A stretch of 22,670 nucleotides of DNA, from positions 1-22,670 of the IMG/VR virus record IMGVR_UViG_3300025889_001029; one strand, 5' to 3'. This stretch comes from a virus. This document shows positions 15,216-22,670 of the stretch, in pieces. How positions within the stretch are numbered: position 1 is the stretch's first letter; the number at the start of each line of letters is the position of its first letter. The position numbers were made by a program, and so were the translations under genes. The notes under the pieces are model-generated. The model was not told the origin of the DNA. It made no database searches and worked only from the letters and a program-made list of their open reading frames with translations.

Positions 15216-16172
15216 ATGAGTTTAAACGTCGCCGCCCTAGCCGATTTTAACAACCAGATTGCTGGTGAGTTAATTATCAAGATGGTTTATGCTGGTTCAA
15301 CAATGGAATATATCACCATTCAAGAAGGTGTAAAATACCAAGAGCCTATTAACCTTTTCGAAGTTGAGTTGTACATGCAGAATGGTACTTGCGTAAGCAA
15401 TCCTTCTGGTTCAGCCGCCTTCACCCAACGTACTATCGAGGTTTGCCCTCGTACTTCATTCGATGCATTGTGCTTGAAAGACTTAGACAAGAAATACTTA
15501 GGTATCTCTGCTTTGGCTCCAGGTTCATACAACGAAACTTTCGCTTTAGCCACTCAATACTCTGAGTTGTTGGTTAACCAATTCCAGAAAGCTAACGATT
15601 ACTTCTTGTGGCAACAAGAATCAGGTTCTGCCTCTACTTATGGTGGTACTTGTGCTGTTAGTGGTTTGAATTACATCATCACTGGTTCTACTTCAGGTGT
15701 AGTTGTTCCTACCTTCACTTCATCTTCTGCTGGTTCAATCGTTAACACTGCAAACATTTTGGGAACTATGGATCAAATGATCGCTGCTTCTTCTGCTGAC
15801 GTAGCCGATCGTGAGGACTTGACTTTCTTCATGAGCGTAAGCTTGTTCCGTAACTACTTGACTGCTTTGCGTTTGGCTAACAACTTCTACTTCGATCCTA
15901 ACTCTGTTATTAATCGTGGTGGTTTGTATGAAATGGCTTATCCTTTCCAACCAAACATTAAAGTTGTTGGTACCGTAGGTTTGCAAGGTTCTGACCGTGT
16001 GGTTTTAGGCCCTGCTAAGCACATCGTTGCTGGTACTGACTTGTTGAGTGACTTTACAGAGTTCCAGTTGTGGTACGATATCAACACTGATACTTTGCGT
16101 CACCGTATCTCTACTAAATTAGGTGTAAATATAGCGTATCCTTCTTTCTGGACAAGTAATGACCTCGCCTAA
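15216..16172 (+). CDS. Major capsid protein
   Basis: A 318-residue protein following the scaffold-like gene. Size, position and composition fit an HK97-fold major capsid protein. Features include an N-terminal helix (ALADFNNQIAGELIIKMVYA), cysteines at several beta strands, a long central helix region and a C-terminal strand rich in aromatic residues (FQLWYDINTDTLRHRIS). An A-rich leader with no SD precedes the ATG. Leucine codons are about 20 TTG to 7 TTA and nearly all Phe codons are TTC, unlike the TTA/TTT-rich tail genes, suggesting selection for high expression. Identification is by context rather than a single motif. Confidence 0.8.
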   Translation: MSLNVAALADFNNQIAGELIIKMVYAGSTMEYITIQEGVKYQEPINLFEVELYMQNGTCVSNPSGSAAFTQRTIEVCPRTSFDALCLKDLDKKYLGISALAPGSYNETFALATQYSELLVNQFQKANDYFLWQQESGSASTYGGTCAVSGLNYIITGSTSGVVVPTFTSSSAGSIVNTANILGTMDQMIAASSADVADREDLTFFMSVSLFRNYLTALRLANNFYFDPNSVINRGGLYEMAYPFQPNIKVVGTVGLQGSDRVVLGPAKHIVAGTDLLSDFTEFQLWYDINTDTLRHRISTKLGVNIAYPSFWTSNDLA

Positions 16173-16208
16173 TTTTATTGTTTAACCCTTTAATCTAAAC
16201 ATATAATT

Positions 16209-16784
16209 ATGGCTTGTGATATTTTATCTGGATTTCAATTAGGCTGCCGTGATAACACTGGTGGTTTAAAAGCAATTTACATCTTAGGAGAATCTGCTTC
16301 ATTAGCTCCTTCAATCGACAGTATCACTGGATACGAAAATGGTTTGATCACCAACATTACCGGAACAGGTTCTTGGTATCAATTCCAATTGTTTCGCCAA
16401 ACTTCAAACTATAGCGAAGAATTGGTAGCAACTCCAGAAAATGGTACTATCGTTTACAATCAGTCAGCTACTGTAGTATTCTTTAAAATGGACACTGCAA
16501 TGAGAAACCGCGTTAAAGTTCTTGCCCAGAATCCTAATTTGAGAATCATTATCGAAACTCAAAACGGATCTGAGGATGGAGATGCACGTTGGTTCTTGAT
16601 GGGTCAAACAAATGGTGCTCAGTTGTTAAGCGGAACTGCTTCTACTGGTACTGCGTTCTCTGACCTTAACGGTTACAACTTAGTGTTCACTGGTAATGAG
16701 CCTCTTCCAGCCTCTGAAGTTAGTGGTTCAGCAACTACATTTGCTGCTTCATTGACAGGTATGGACGTTGTTCAATACGCTTAA
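16209..16784 (+). CDS. Major tail tube protein
   Basis: A 191-residue protein after the capsid gene. It opens with CDILSGFQLGCRDNTGGLKA, a Cys-containing GGLK start I recall from tail tube or major structural proteins of Bacteroidota siphophages. It continues with alternating beta strands (GSWYQFQLFRQ, TVVFFKMDTAM, RIIIETQNG) and ends with a GYNLVFTGNEPLPA strand. Such proteins stack as rings around the tape measure. Codon use is intermediate between the capsid and tail-tip genes. The gene is 36 bases from the capsid stop, so the two are likely co-transcribed at a high level. Confidence 0.65.
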   Translation: MACDILSGFQLGCRDNTGGLKAIYILGESASLAPSIDSITGYENGLITNITGTGSWYQFQLFRQTSNYSEELVATPENGTIVYNQSATVVFFKMDTAMRNRVKVLAQNPNLRIIIETQNGSEDGDARWFLMGQTNGAQLLSGTASTGTAFSDLNGYNLVFTGNEPLPASEVSGSATTFAASLTGMDVVQYA

Positions 16785-16800
16785 TTTTTAACTTAAACCA

Positions 16801-17304
16801 ATGTGGGGGTTACGAGAAATCGTGATCCCCTACTTGGTTGAAAAACAGCCTATGCTACAATTTAATTATTCTCAGGCTACCAACACTAACGCTGTTTACC
16901 CCGATGTAACAGCCTCTGTTGGAACAACTCAAGTATTATTGGATTTTACTCAATCCATTAACAAAAACACATTTTTAGGTGTCATAACTACTTTAGCTAA
17001 TTCACCTACTGTATTAAATCCTTGGTTAGTATTACAACTAACAGGATCATCTGTACCTCCACCTTCAGGACAATATGATGTAAACATTTGGCAATACACT
17101 CAAACGTATTTACAAACTTGGTCTACACAAGCAACAATTTGGGATCAAACCGATTTTACTTGGGATGGTTCACAAGGTGGAATACAAAGAGACGTTTTAT
17201 TATCAACTGAAAGAGCGTTTGTGTCAGGCAGCAACGAATATCCTATTACACAATATTTATTGCCAACAAACGCAGGTTATTACTATACTTATAATCATCC
17301 ATAA
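16801..17304 (+). CDS. Hypothetical virion protein between tube and portal genes
   Basis: A 167-residue protein from ATG 16801, or 150 residues from the alternative ATG at 16852. The first 17 codons coincide with a strong hairpin and use codons rare here (GGG, CGA, CCC), so the 16852 start may be the true one. The body is beta-strand rich with many aromatic residues, for example WQYTQTYLQTWSTQATIWDQ, and ends GYYYTYNHP. I recall similar 150-residue beta proteins next to tail tube genes in Bacteroidota phages. A role in the tail or capsid surface is possible. It joins the portal gene at TAATG. Confidence 0.5.
   Translation: MWGLREIVIPYLVEKQPMLQFNYSQATNTNAVYPDVTASVGTTQVLLDFTQSINKNTFLGVITTLANSPTVLNPWLVLQLTGSSVPPPSGQYDVNIWQYTQTYLQTWSTQATIWDQTDFTWDGSQGGIQRDVLLSTERAFVSGSNEYPITQYLLPTNAGYYYTYNHP
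16805..16830 (+). other. GAAA-capped RNA hairpin over the 16801 start
   Basis: An 11-pair stem (16805-16815 with 16820-16830, two G-U pairs) is closed by a GAAA tetraloop at 16816-16819. It lies 20 bases after the tail tube stop in an otherwise AT-rich, hairpin-poor operon. No T-tract follows, so it is not a standard terminator. It could stabilise the upstream mRNA, attenuate transcription, or block the ATG at 16801. Confidence 0.55.
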
Positions 17305-18566
17305 TGAGTAACAAATATACATTCAAAACAATTCCACGAATAAACAATACTAACGAACGAATTTCATTAATCGAACGTAAGGATAAGTTTTTCATTAGTT
17401 TTGGTGCCGACAACAATTTTCCAGGCAAACTAATTGATTTGATGAACTATTCATCTATCCATGGAACTTGTGTAAACGCAACAGTAGAAGCTATTGTTGG
17501 AAATGGTTTAACTTCTAATATGCCCGAGACACTCGATTTCGCAAACTACGAAAACGAATCTTGGAACGACATTTATAAAAAAGTAGCTAAAGACTTAAAA
17601 TTATTTGGTGGTTTTGCTTTGGAAATTATTTGGTCTAAAGATAGATCTAAAATTGCTGAAGTATATCAAATTGATTTTAGTTACATTAGAGCTAAAGAAA
17701 AGAATTTACGTGGTAAAGTACCTGGATATTTTATATGGGATGGTTGGAATGAAACCAATGCTTGGATTAATCAATCATTAGATGACATACCATATTTACC
17801 AGTTTATAATCCAAGTAAAAAGTTTGACGAACCAAGTCAAATTTATGTTTATTACGCTTATCGCCCAGGTATGAAATATTATCCTCTACCTGACTATGTT
17901 GGTGCTTTAAAAGTAATTGAATTAGATGCTCAGGTTGATAATTTCCACCTTAATAATATTAGCAATGGCGTTGTTCCCTCTGTTGCTATCACTACTTTCA
18001 CAAATGCCAACGAGGAAGAAAGGGAAGCGATTGAAATAATGCTTCGCCAACAATATAGTGGAACACAAAATGCTGGTTCTTTAATTTATATGGACGTTGA
18101 TAGCCCAGAAAATGCACCAGTCATAACCCCCATTGATTCGAATGGAACAGATGTTTACTATACGACTATAAACGATTTAGTAATGCAAAAAATATTAACC
18201 GCTCATCGTATTACTTCAGGGATGATGTTAGGTATTAAAGAAGCTGGTCAATTAGGTGGTAGACAAGAAACAATAGATGCCTACTTATTATTTACTAACA
18301 CAGTGGTTAAACCATTCCAACAAGCTATTTTGGATTGTTTTGACGAAATTTTCCAAATTAACTATGGTAGTGATTATATTTTAGGTGTAGAACAATTAAA
18401 ACTCTACTCTGATGGTAAGGAAGAAGTAGATGTGGTTACAGGAACAGAAAGTGAAGTAGGTGAAGATAATGTATTAGAGGCTGAAATCGAGCGCGCTGAT
18501 TTATTAAATGAACCTAACGTAAACGAAGTAGTAGATCCCCAACCCGTAAACCCAATAATTGCATAA
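17304..18566 (+). CDS. Portal protein
   Basis: A 420-residue protein with the outline of phage portals, which form the twelve-subunit ring at the capsid vertex. The N-terminus has the typical FISFGADNNFPGKLIDL and IHGTCVNATVEAIVGNGLT segments (about 30-70), a KLFGGFALEIIW strand, and a central FHLNNISNGVVPSVAIT region. A long stem-like helix follows (NEEEREAIEIMLRQQYSG), then QKILTAHRITSGMMLGI and a GRQETIDAYLLF segment leading to the crown. The C-terminus is acidic and probably disordered. Length is normal. It is unusual that the portal follows the capsid gene by three genes and is far from the terminase. Confidence 0.88.
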   Translation: MSNKYTFKTIPRINNTNERISLIERKDKFFISFGADNNFPGKLIDLMNYSSIHGTCVNATVEAIVGNGLTSNMPETLDFANYENESWNDIYKKVAKDLKLFGGFALEIIWSKDRSKIAEVYQIDFSYIRAKEKNLRGKVPGYFIWDGWNETNAWINQSLDDIPYLPVYNPSKKFDEPSQIYVYYAYRPGMKYYPLPDYVGALKVIELDAQVDNFHLNNISNGVVPSVAITTFTNANEEEREAIEIMLRQQYSGTQNAGSLIYMDVDSPENAPVITPIDSNGTDVYYTTINDLVMQKILTAHRITSGMMLGIKEAGQLGGRQETIDAYLLFTNTVVKPFQQAILDCFDEIFQINYGSDYILGVEQLKLYSDGKEEVDVVTGTESEVGEDNVLEAEIERADLLNEPNVNEVVDPQPVNPIIA

Positions 18567-18567
18567 C

Positions 18568-19203
18568 ATGACAGATGTATTTATAATCTCAGAAGCAAAC
18601 TTAAGACAATTTACCGACATTAATAACAATGTTGATTCTAAATTGTTAGCAAGTGCCATTCGTGAATCTCAAGATATTGAAATTCAACGTATTTTAGGTA
18701 CTAAATTATATAATAAAATCCTTGAGGATATTAAAACAAGCACTTTATCAGGTGATTATGAAACCTTAGTATTGAATTGGGTTCAAAACGCCGCTATCTA
18801 CTACGCATACTACTATTCATTAGAAGACATTTACTTACGTCCTCGTAACAATGGTTTGTTATCTCCTACAGGAGGTGAGAATAGTGAGAAAGTAGATGGT
18901 ACTTGGTATAATAGAAAAAGAGAATCAGTAAAAAACAAAGCACAATTTTATGCTGAACGTTTAACTGAATATTTGATTCAAAACCAAGGTAACTACCCTG
19001 AATTGAACGGAAACGTAGAATTACAACAGATGTATCCTGATTTTGGAATTCAATACAGAAATCCAATTGTAATGAGACGTAATGGTAGAGGTTATCATTT
19101 AAATCAAGCTGTAGAATGTGGTTTACCAGTGTATGATTCACGTTACCCACAATTCCCTCAGTATCCTTACACCGCATACAAAAATAACGTATCTAATTTT
19201 TAA
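18568..19203 (+). CDS. Head-tail connector protein
   Basis: A 211-residue protein beginning at ATG 18568, one base after the portal stop; an in-frame TTG at 18559 is less likely. The N-terminal pattern (ISEANLRQFTDINNNVDSKL, RILGTKLYNKIL, then YETLVLNWVQNAAIYYAYYY) is that of head completion/adaptor proteins beside portals in Bacteroidota phages (DUF6712-like from memory). These bind the portal ring and start the neck. The C-terminal third is Tyr/Pro/Asn-rich and unlike the core. Confidence 0.6.
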   Translation: MTDVFIISEANLRQFTDINNNVDSKLLASAIRESQDIEIQRILGTKLYNKILEDIKTSTLSGDYETLVLNWVQNAAIYYAYYYSLEDIYLRPRNNGLLSPTGGENSEKVDGTWYNRKRESVKNKAQFYAERLTEYLIQNQGNYPELNGNVELQQMYPDFGIQYRNPIVMRRNGRGYHLNQAVECGLPVYDSRYPQFPQYPYTAYKNNVSNF

Positions 19204-19209
19204 TATATA

Positions 19210-21447
19210 ATGGGAAGAAATTTATCCAATTTATACATCTCAAGTTCATATCAATACTTAACTCAAGTAAGTGGTAGTGAATTACAAGATGGTTTAGGAA
19301 ACAAAATTACAGGCACTTTAGATATAACTGCCTCATTAGCAGATACAGCAACCTCTGCTTCACATGCTTTGAATGCTAATAATGCTATCAGTAGTTCATA
19401 TGCTATTACTGCTTCATACGCCTTAAACGGAGGTGGTGGTAGTGTAGATACCGGAAGTTTGTTAACTACAGCGTCTATAAGCGACGCAACCACAACATAC
19501 ACCAAAGGTGATGGTTCAACATTTAGTCTTACAACTAACAACGTAGTAAACGCTACTTCTGCGAGTGTAGCAGATACAGCCTCTGTTGTTGACATTCAAC
19601 AAGCTGGGGGTGCTGGTATTGATTACTACCCAACATTTGTTGAAACATTTGGAGTAGCAGGTGCTCAAGAACTAAAAAACTGGACTGGATTAAAGTTTAA
19701 TGATTTATCAGGAGCTGAAACTCTATATTGCTTGAACTTTTCAGGTAGTCTATTAGGTAATGCCGATACAGCAACATCTGCTTCATACGCAACTACAGCT
19801 TCATATGCTCTAAACGTTTCTACTCCTACATTAAATGAGGTATTAACAGCAGGTAATACAGCAACAGATGAATCAATCATTCTAACTCAAACTGATGGTT
19901 CTTCATTAGGAGGAGAACCCACCTTAAAAACCACAATAGGTGGACAAAATCAGGTTAGATTTATTAGCACTGATTCAACTAACGTTATTTCTTTATCTAC
20001 CTCAGGTTCACAAACAGCCCAACTTAGCTTTAGTGGAACTGGAGCTAAAAAAATAACATTTTCTACTGCTGGTGAAATCTCAACAACAACAGGAGATTTA
20101 ACATTAACAACAACATCAGGTAAAGTAGTAGCTTCAAGTATTTCAGCATCAGCTGGTTTTACAGGAAGTCTACAAGGTAATGCTGATACAGCTACCTCTG
20201 CTTCATACGCAACTACTGCCTCATACGCATTAACTTCAGTTTCTGCTTCACACGCCTTAAACGCAGATACAGCAACTTCTGCTTCTCACGCATTAAACGC
20301 TGACAACGCTATTTCATCGAGTTATGCTATAACAGCATCCTACGCATTATCTGCTCCTGCCTCATCACCATTCCCATATGTTGGAACAGCTACAATCACT
20401 GGAAGTTTAGTAGTTTCAGGTTCAGCTCTAATAGGTGCTTCAAGTAATACAACAGCAGGTGCTTATTCAGTTGTATTAGGTGGAACATCTAATACTTTAG
20501 CAAGCAATGATAACTCTATGATTGTTGGAGGTAATGGTAATAATATTAGTGCTACAAGCGCTCCAATGATTGGTATTATTGGAGGTGGAAGTAATAGTAT
20601 TACTACTAAACATAACGGAAAGGGTTATGGAACTATTATTGTTGGTGGTTATGAAAATATAATAGGAGGTTCAAGTGATAGTATATCAAACTTTGGTAGT
20701 AGTATTGTTGGTGGTAGAGGTGCTGAAAACAATGGCAACTTTTCAGGTATTTTTTCAACAGCATCTCCGGCAGGTTTAAAAAGTAAAATACGTTATGGAG
20801 CTGATGTAAATAATAGTATTGAAGGAGCAACAATATTAGGTGGGGCTAAACAAGAAATCAGTGGTTTAGGTTTATATTCTTCTTTAGTAGGAGGATATGG
20901 AAATAAAGTTCAACAAAAAGCATCAACCATTGTTGGTGGATATGATAACTCTATTACCGATGCTGGAACATCTGCTGGTTCAGCCTATACAGGAAGTGTT
21001 ATTGTTGGAGGACGCAATAACCTAATCAACCAAAAGAATAACTCAGTTATTTTAGGTGGTTCAAACATTACAGCATCAGCCGATAACACAACATATGTTC
21101 CAAATCTATCAATCAGTGGTTCAGCATATAGTTCAGTTTATTCATTAGCTATTGTTTCTACAACAGCATCACTTGATTGTTCAACTGGAAATGCTTTCAC
21201 ATTAACCTTAGTAGACGGAGTTGATACATTCGTAAATGCTTCAAATGTAAAAGCAGGACAAACCATTAACTTACAAATCACTAATAGTTCAGTAGGAACA
21301 GGAACAATAAGTTTTAGTTCTAATATTAAACAACCTTCAGGTGGTAGTTATTCACCAACAGGAACAGCAAATGCTATTGATGTATTATCAATGGTTAGTT
21401 TTGATGGAACCAACTTATTAATGAACTCAGTTAAAAACTTAGTATAA
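19210..21447 (+). CDS. Repeat-rich trimeric tail fibre
   Basis: A 745-residue fibre. A short N-terminal adaptor (LSNLYISSSYQYL) leads into Ala/Ser/Thr/Tyr repeats of the TATSASYATTASYAL type at about residues 44-73, 183-201 and 323-381. The second half carries YadA-head-like turns (VVLGGTSNTLASNDNS, IIGGGSNSI, SSIVGGRGAENN, AKQEISG, TIVGGYDNSI) typical of trimeric beta-roll shafts. The last 110 residues (FTLTLVDGVDTF, KAGQTINLQIT, ISFSSNIKQPSGG) form a beta-rich tip. It would be a side or central fibre that contacts the host. The next gene starts at a TAATG overlap, suggesting it works with the LamG protein. Confidence 0.75.
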   Translation: MGRNLSNLYISSSYQYLTQVSGSELQDGLGNKITGTLDITASLADTATSASHALNANNAISSSYAITASYALNGGGGSVDTGSLLTTASISDATTTYTKGDGSTFSLTTNNVVNATSASVADTASVVDIQQAGGAGIDYYPTFVETFGVAGAQELKNWTGLKFNDLSGAETLYCLNFSGSLLGNADTATSASYATTASYALNVSTPTLNEVLTAGNTATDESIILTQTDGSSLGGEPTLKTTIGGQNQVRFISTDSTNVISLSTSGSQTAQLSFSGTGAKKITFSTAGEISTTTGDLTLTTTSGKVVASSISASAGFTGSLQGNADTATSASYATTASYALTSVSASHALNADTATSASHALNADNAISSSYAITASYALSAPASSPFPYVGTATITGSLVVSGSALIGASSNTTAGAYSVVLGGTSNTLASNDNSMIVGGNGNNISATSAPMIGIIGGGSNSITTKHNGKGYGTIIVGGYENIIGGSSDSISNFGSSIVGGRGAENNGNFSGIFSTASPAGLKSKIRYGADVNNSIEGATILGGAKQEISGLGLYSSLVGGYGNKVQQKASTIVGGYDNSITDAGTSAGSAYTGSVIVGGRNNLINQKNNSVILGGSNITASADNTTYVPNLSISGSAYSSVYSLAIVSTTASLDCSTGNAFTLTLVDGVDTFVNASNVKAGQTINLQITNSSVGTGTISFSSNIKQPSGGSYSPTGTANAIDVLSMVSFDGTNLLMNSVKNLV
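19339..19428 (+). repeat. Tail fibre repeat unit, copy 1
   Basis: Thirty codons beginning ADTATSASHALNA and ending ITASYALN. The peptide recurs almost unchanged at 20263-20352, but the DNA differs at many synonymous positions. Confidence 0.8.
19756..19812 (+). repeat. Tail fibre short repeat, copy 1
   Basis: Nineteen codons reading GNADTATSASYATTASYAL, identical in protein to 20176-20232 and preceded in both by an F-S/T-GSL segment. Synonymous differences separate the two DNA copies. Confidence 0.8.
20176..20232 (+). repeat. Tail fibre short repeat, copy 2
   Basis: Second copy of the 19-codon unit at 19756-19812, preceded by FTGSLQ. Confidence 0.8.
20263..20352 (+). repeat. Tail fibre repeat unit, copy 2
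   Basis: Second copy of the 30-codon unit at 19339-19428, with one Asn-to-Asp change inside and a Ser in place of the final Asn. Confidence 0.8.
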
Positions 21448-22289
21448 TGTCATTATTTACACCATTTGCTATTTTTACTGGAGGAAAAGATGCTGATGCT
21501 ACAGCATATATTAATGCTGTTATTTCTGCTGGTGGAACACTAAGTGATGGAAATAAAATAGCAATCAATACATTTTTTGTTGATTTAAAAAATATTGGAG
21601 TATATAGTAAAATGATTGCTTTTTGGCCTATTATGGGTGGAACAGCAAACTCTCACGCTATCAATGGTAATCTAAACTCAACATATGATTTAACATATTT
21701 TGGAACTTGGACACATAATAGTAGTGGACAAAAACCAAATGGAGCGAGTGGAACTTACGCTAATACACATTATGTTATTCCAACTGGATATACTGGATCA
21801 GGCGCTGCTGATAATTTATCTTTTGGTCTCTATATTAATGATATTACTGGAACTGCTCCTTCATACGAACTTGATATGGGAGTAAGGATACCAGATCCAG
21901 ATAATACCCACATTTATTGGATTGGTGCTAAATGGGGGGCTACTAATACTGCCAGATATTCTCAACAAAACAATGGGCCACACAATGGAAACTTTACAAA
22001 TGTTGGAAATGGACAATATATGATTTCAAGGACAGCATCTAACTTATTTAGATTATATGAAAATGGTGTTAATACACAAAATCTGGGAGCGAGTCACACA
22101 AGTGATTTAGGTTCTGGTGGTTATTCATTTTATCTTGGAGCCCTTGCAACTGGAACAGCAAATCAGTTTAACTCATTTTATCGTCAATGTTTTTCCTTTA
22201 TCTCCTCAGGTTTAGATAATACTGAAAGTATTAACTTACAAACAGCCATAAATGATCTTCAAACTTCAATAGGTAGAAACACATATTAA
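21447..22289 (+). CDS. LamG-like receptor-binding protein
   Basis: A 280-residue protein downstream of the fibre, joined to it at TAATG. The N-terminal region (DADATAYINAVISAGG, ... INTFFVDLKNIGVYSKMIAF) is a segment I recall in Bacteroidota phage surface proteins. Residues about 75-275 are a beta-sandwich of LamG/concanavalin-like style (LNSTYDLTYFGTW, DNLSFGLYIND, YSFYLGALATGTANQFNS). Such domains bind sugars, so this is likely a receptor-binding tip. No catalytic residues are recognised. Gly, Asn, Ser and Thr dominate, as in other phage adhesins. Confidence 0.6.
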   Translation: MSLFTPFAIFTGGKDADATAYINAVISAGGTLSDGNKIAINTFFVDLKNIGVYSKMIAFWPIMGGTANSHAINGNLNSTYDLTYFGTWTHNSSGQKPNGASGTYANTHYVIPTGYTGSGAADNLSFGLYINDITGTAPSYELDMGVRIPDPDNTHIYWIGAKWGATNTARYSQQNNGPHNGNFTNVGNGQYMISRTASNLFRLYENGVNTQNLGASHTSDLGSGGYSFYLGALATGTANQFNSFYRQCFSFISSGLDNTESINLQTAINDLQTSIGRNTY

Positions 22290-22468
22290 TGCCCAACATG
22301 GATTGTCATACTAAAGATGCATTAGCTAACTCGTTTAGCATATCAGCTGTATTTTCGTTTTTACTAAGCTGGCAAGCTGAATTAACTATATTATTGTTAG
22401 TAACAGGTTTACTACTAAACTTTCTAAGAATATACGATCGCCTAAAAAACGGCAAAAGTAAAGATTAA
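22289..22468 (+). CDS. Small membrane protein, possible holin
   Basis: A 59-residue protein whose ATG overlaps the upstream stop by one base (TAATG). It has a 13-residue polar N-terminus, two hydrophobic stretches (about 14-28, FSISAVFSFLLSW, and 31-47, ELTILLLVTGLLLNFL) and a basic tail RLKNGKSKD. This two-segment plan with a basic C-terminus fits holins or other small phage membrane proteins. No endolysin lies within reach of the window. It is the last plus-strand gene before the convergent boundary. Confidence 0.6.
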   Translation: MPNMDCHTKDALANSFSISAVFSFLLSWQAELTILLLVTGLLLNFLRIYDRLKNGKSKD

Positions 22469-22474
22469 ACAAAA

Positions 22475-22492
22475 GAGCCCCGTAAGGGGCTC
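22475..22492. terminator. Bidirectional terminator at convergent boundary
   Basis: A perfect 7-pair stem GAGCCCC (22475-22481) and GGGGCTC (22486-22492) closes a GTAA loop. The minus-strand reading is followed by TTTTGTTT, a reasonable T-tract. The plus-strand tail is AATTGTTT, a weaker one. It sits between convergent genes ending at 22468 and 22521, so it can serve both. Confidence 0.75.
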
Positions 22493-22520
22493 AATTGTTT
22501 CGTAACATTATAGAATAACT

Positions 22521-22670
22521 TTAATTTTTCAAGGTATAATATGTTCCTGGTTCTAACGAGGAGGGGATGTTTACTTGCGGTAACTCAATGTGCAAAGAAC
22601 TTGCCACACCGATCATTGTGTATTCATCGGTTACCCTTAATTGTTCTGGTTCTAAACAATCATTTAGATA
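22521..22670 (-). CDS. Hypothetical protein, C-terminal fragment
   Basis: A minus-strand open frame enters from the right edge and stops at 22521-22523, giving the last 49 residues. It ends in LEPGTYYTLKN after a strand-like VASSLHIELPQVNIP. The start and most of the protein are outside the window. It converges on the structural block, with the terminator between them. No family is recognised. Confidence 0.55.
   Translation of the reverse strand, partial: YLNDCLEPEQLRVTDEYTMIGVASSLHIELPQVNIPSSLEPGTYYTLKN

Noticed and set aside
19263-19880. Minus-strand frames opposite the tail fibre
   Set aside because: They mirror the Ala/Ser/Thr repeats of the fibre and have no independent support.
19339-20352. 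CRISPR-like array
   Set aside because: The repeats are in frame inside a fibre gene, differ by synonymous changes, and are not regularly spaced.
22493-22520. Strong plus-strand T-tract for the terminator at 22475
   Set aside because: The plus-strand tail is AATTGTTT, too broken to be a strong tract; the minus-strand side is better.

Overview
The window is part of the genome of a tailed bacteriophage, most likely a siphovirus. It carries a large terminase, an HK97-type prohead protease, a major capsid protein, a portal, a tail tube, a tape measure and tail fibres. No sheath or baseplate wedge genes are visible. The host is probably a member of the Bacteroidota. The DNA is AT-rich, genes start behind A-rich leaders without Shine-Dalgarno sequences, and the best promoter candidates fit the Bacteroidota form (TTTG, about 20 bases, TAnnTTTG). 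Several proteins also resemble families I know from phages of this phylum. The genus cannot be fixed from this window, and no integrase or attachment site was seen.

Layout. 1-1792: the end of an unknown gene, then the small and large terminase. 1805-3636: a zinc-finger/GIY-YIG endonuclease, a small unknown protein, a beta-class adenine methyltransferase and a small acidic protein. 3637-3846: no gene, but two long-loop hairpins, the second with a good terminator T-tract. 3847-10801: a tail-chaperone-like gene with an apparent -1 frameshift, a small HTH-like protein, a tail-terminator-like protein, a gp10-like protein, a tail protein and a very large hub/receptor-binding fusion. 10818-14035: tape measure, prohead protease, a holin-like peptide and a 41-residue conserved peptide. 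14036-14431 (minus strand): a second GIY-YIG endonuclease that interrupts the plus-strand operon. 14534-19203: scaffold-like protein, major capsid protein, tail tube, unknown virion protein, portal and head-tail connector. 19210-22468: repeat-rich tail fibre, LamG-like receptor-binding protein and a second small membrane protein. 22475-22670: a bidirectional terminator and the 3' end of a convergent minus-strand gene.

How the genes work together. The plus-strand genes are nearly contiguous, often joined by TAATG or ATGA overlaps, and form one late packaging/structural block. The terminase feeds DNA through the portal into a capsid built on the scaffold and matured by the protease. The tail is built from the tube protein around the tape measure with the frameshifted chaperone, and the hub fusion, fibre and LamG protein handle adsorption. 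The order is unusual: tail tip and tape-measure genes come before protease, capsid and portal, and the chaperone lies more than 6 kb from the tape measure.

The most notable observation is the T9 slippery run at 4389-4397. The -1 frame downstream of it reads as a sensible protein that overlaps the next gene's start. The antisense GIY-YIG gene with its own promoter, a strong GAAA-capped hairpin at 16805-16830, and the hub/receptor-binding fusion are also worth a second look.
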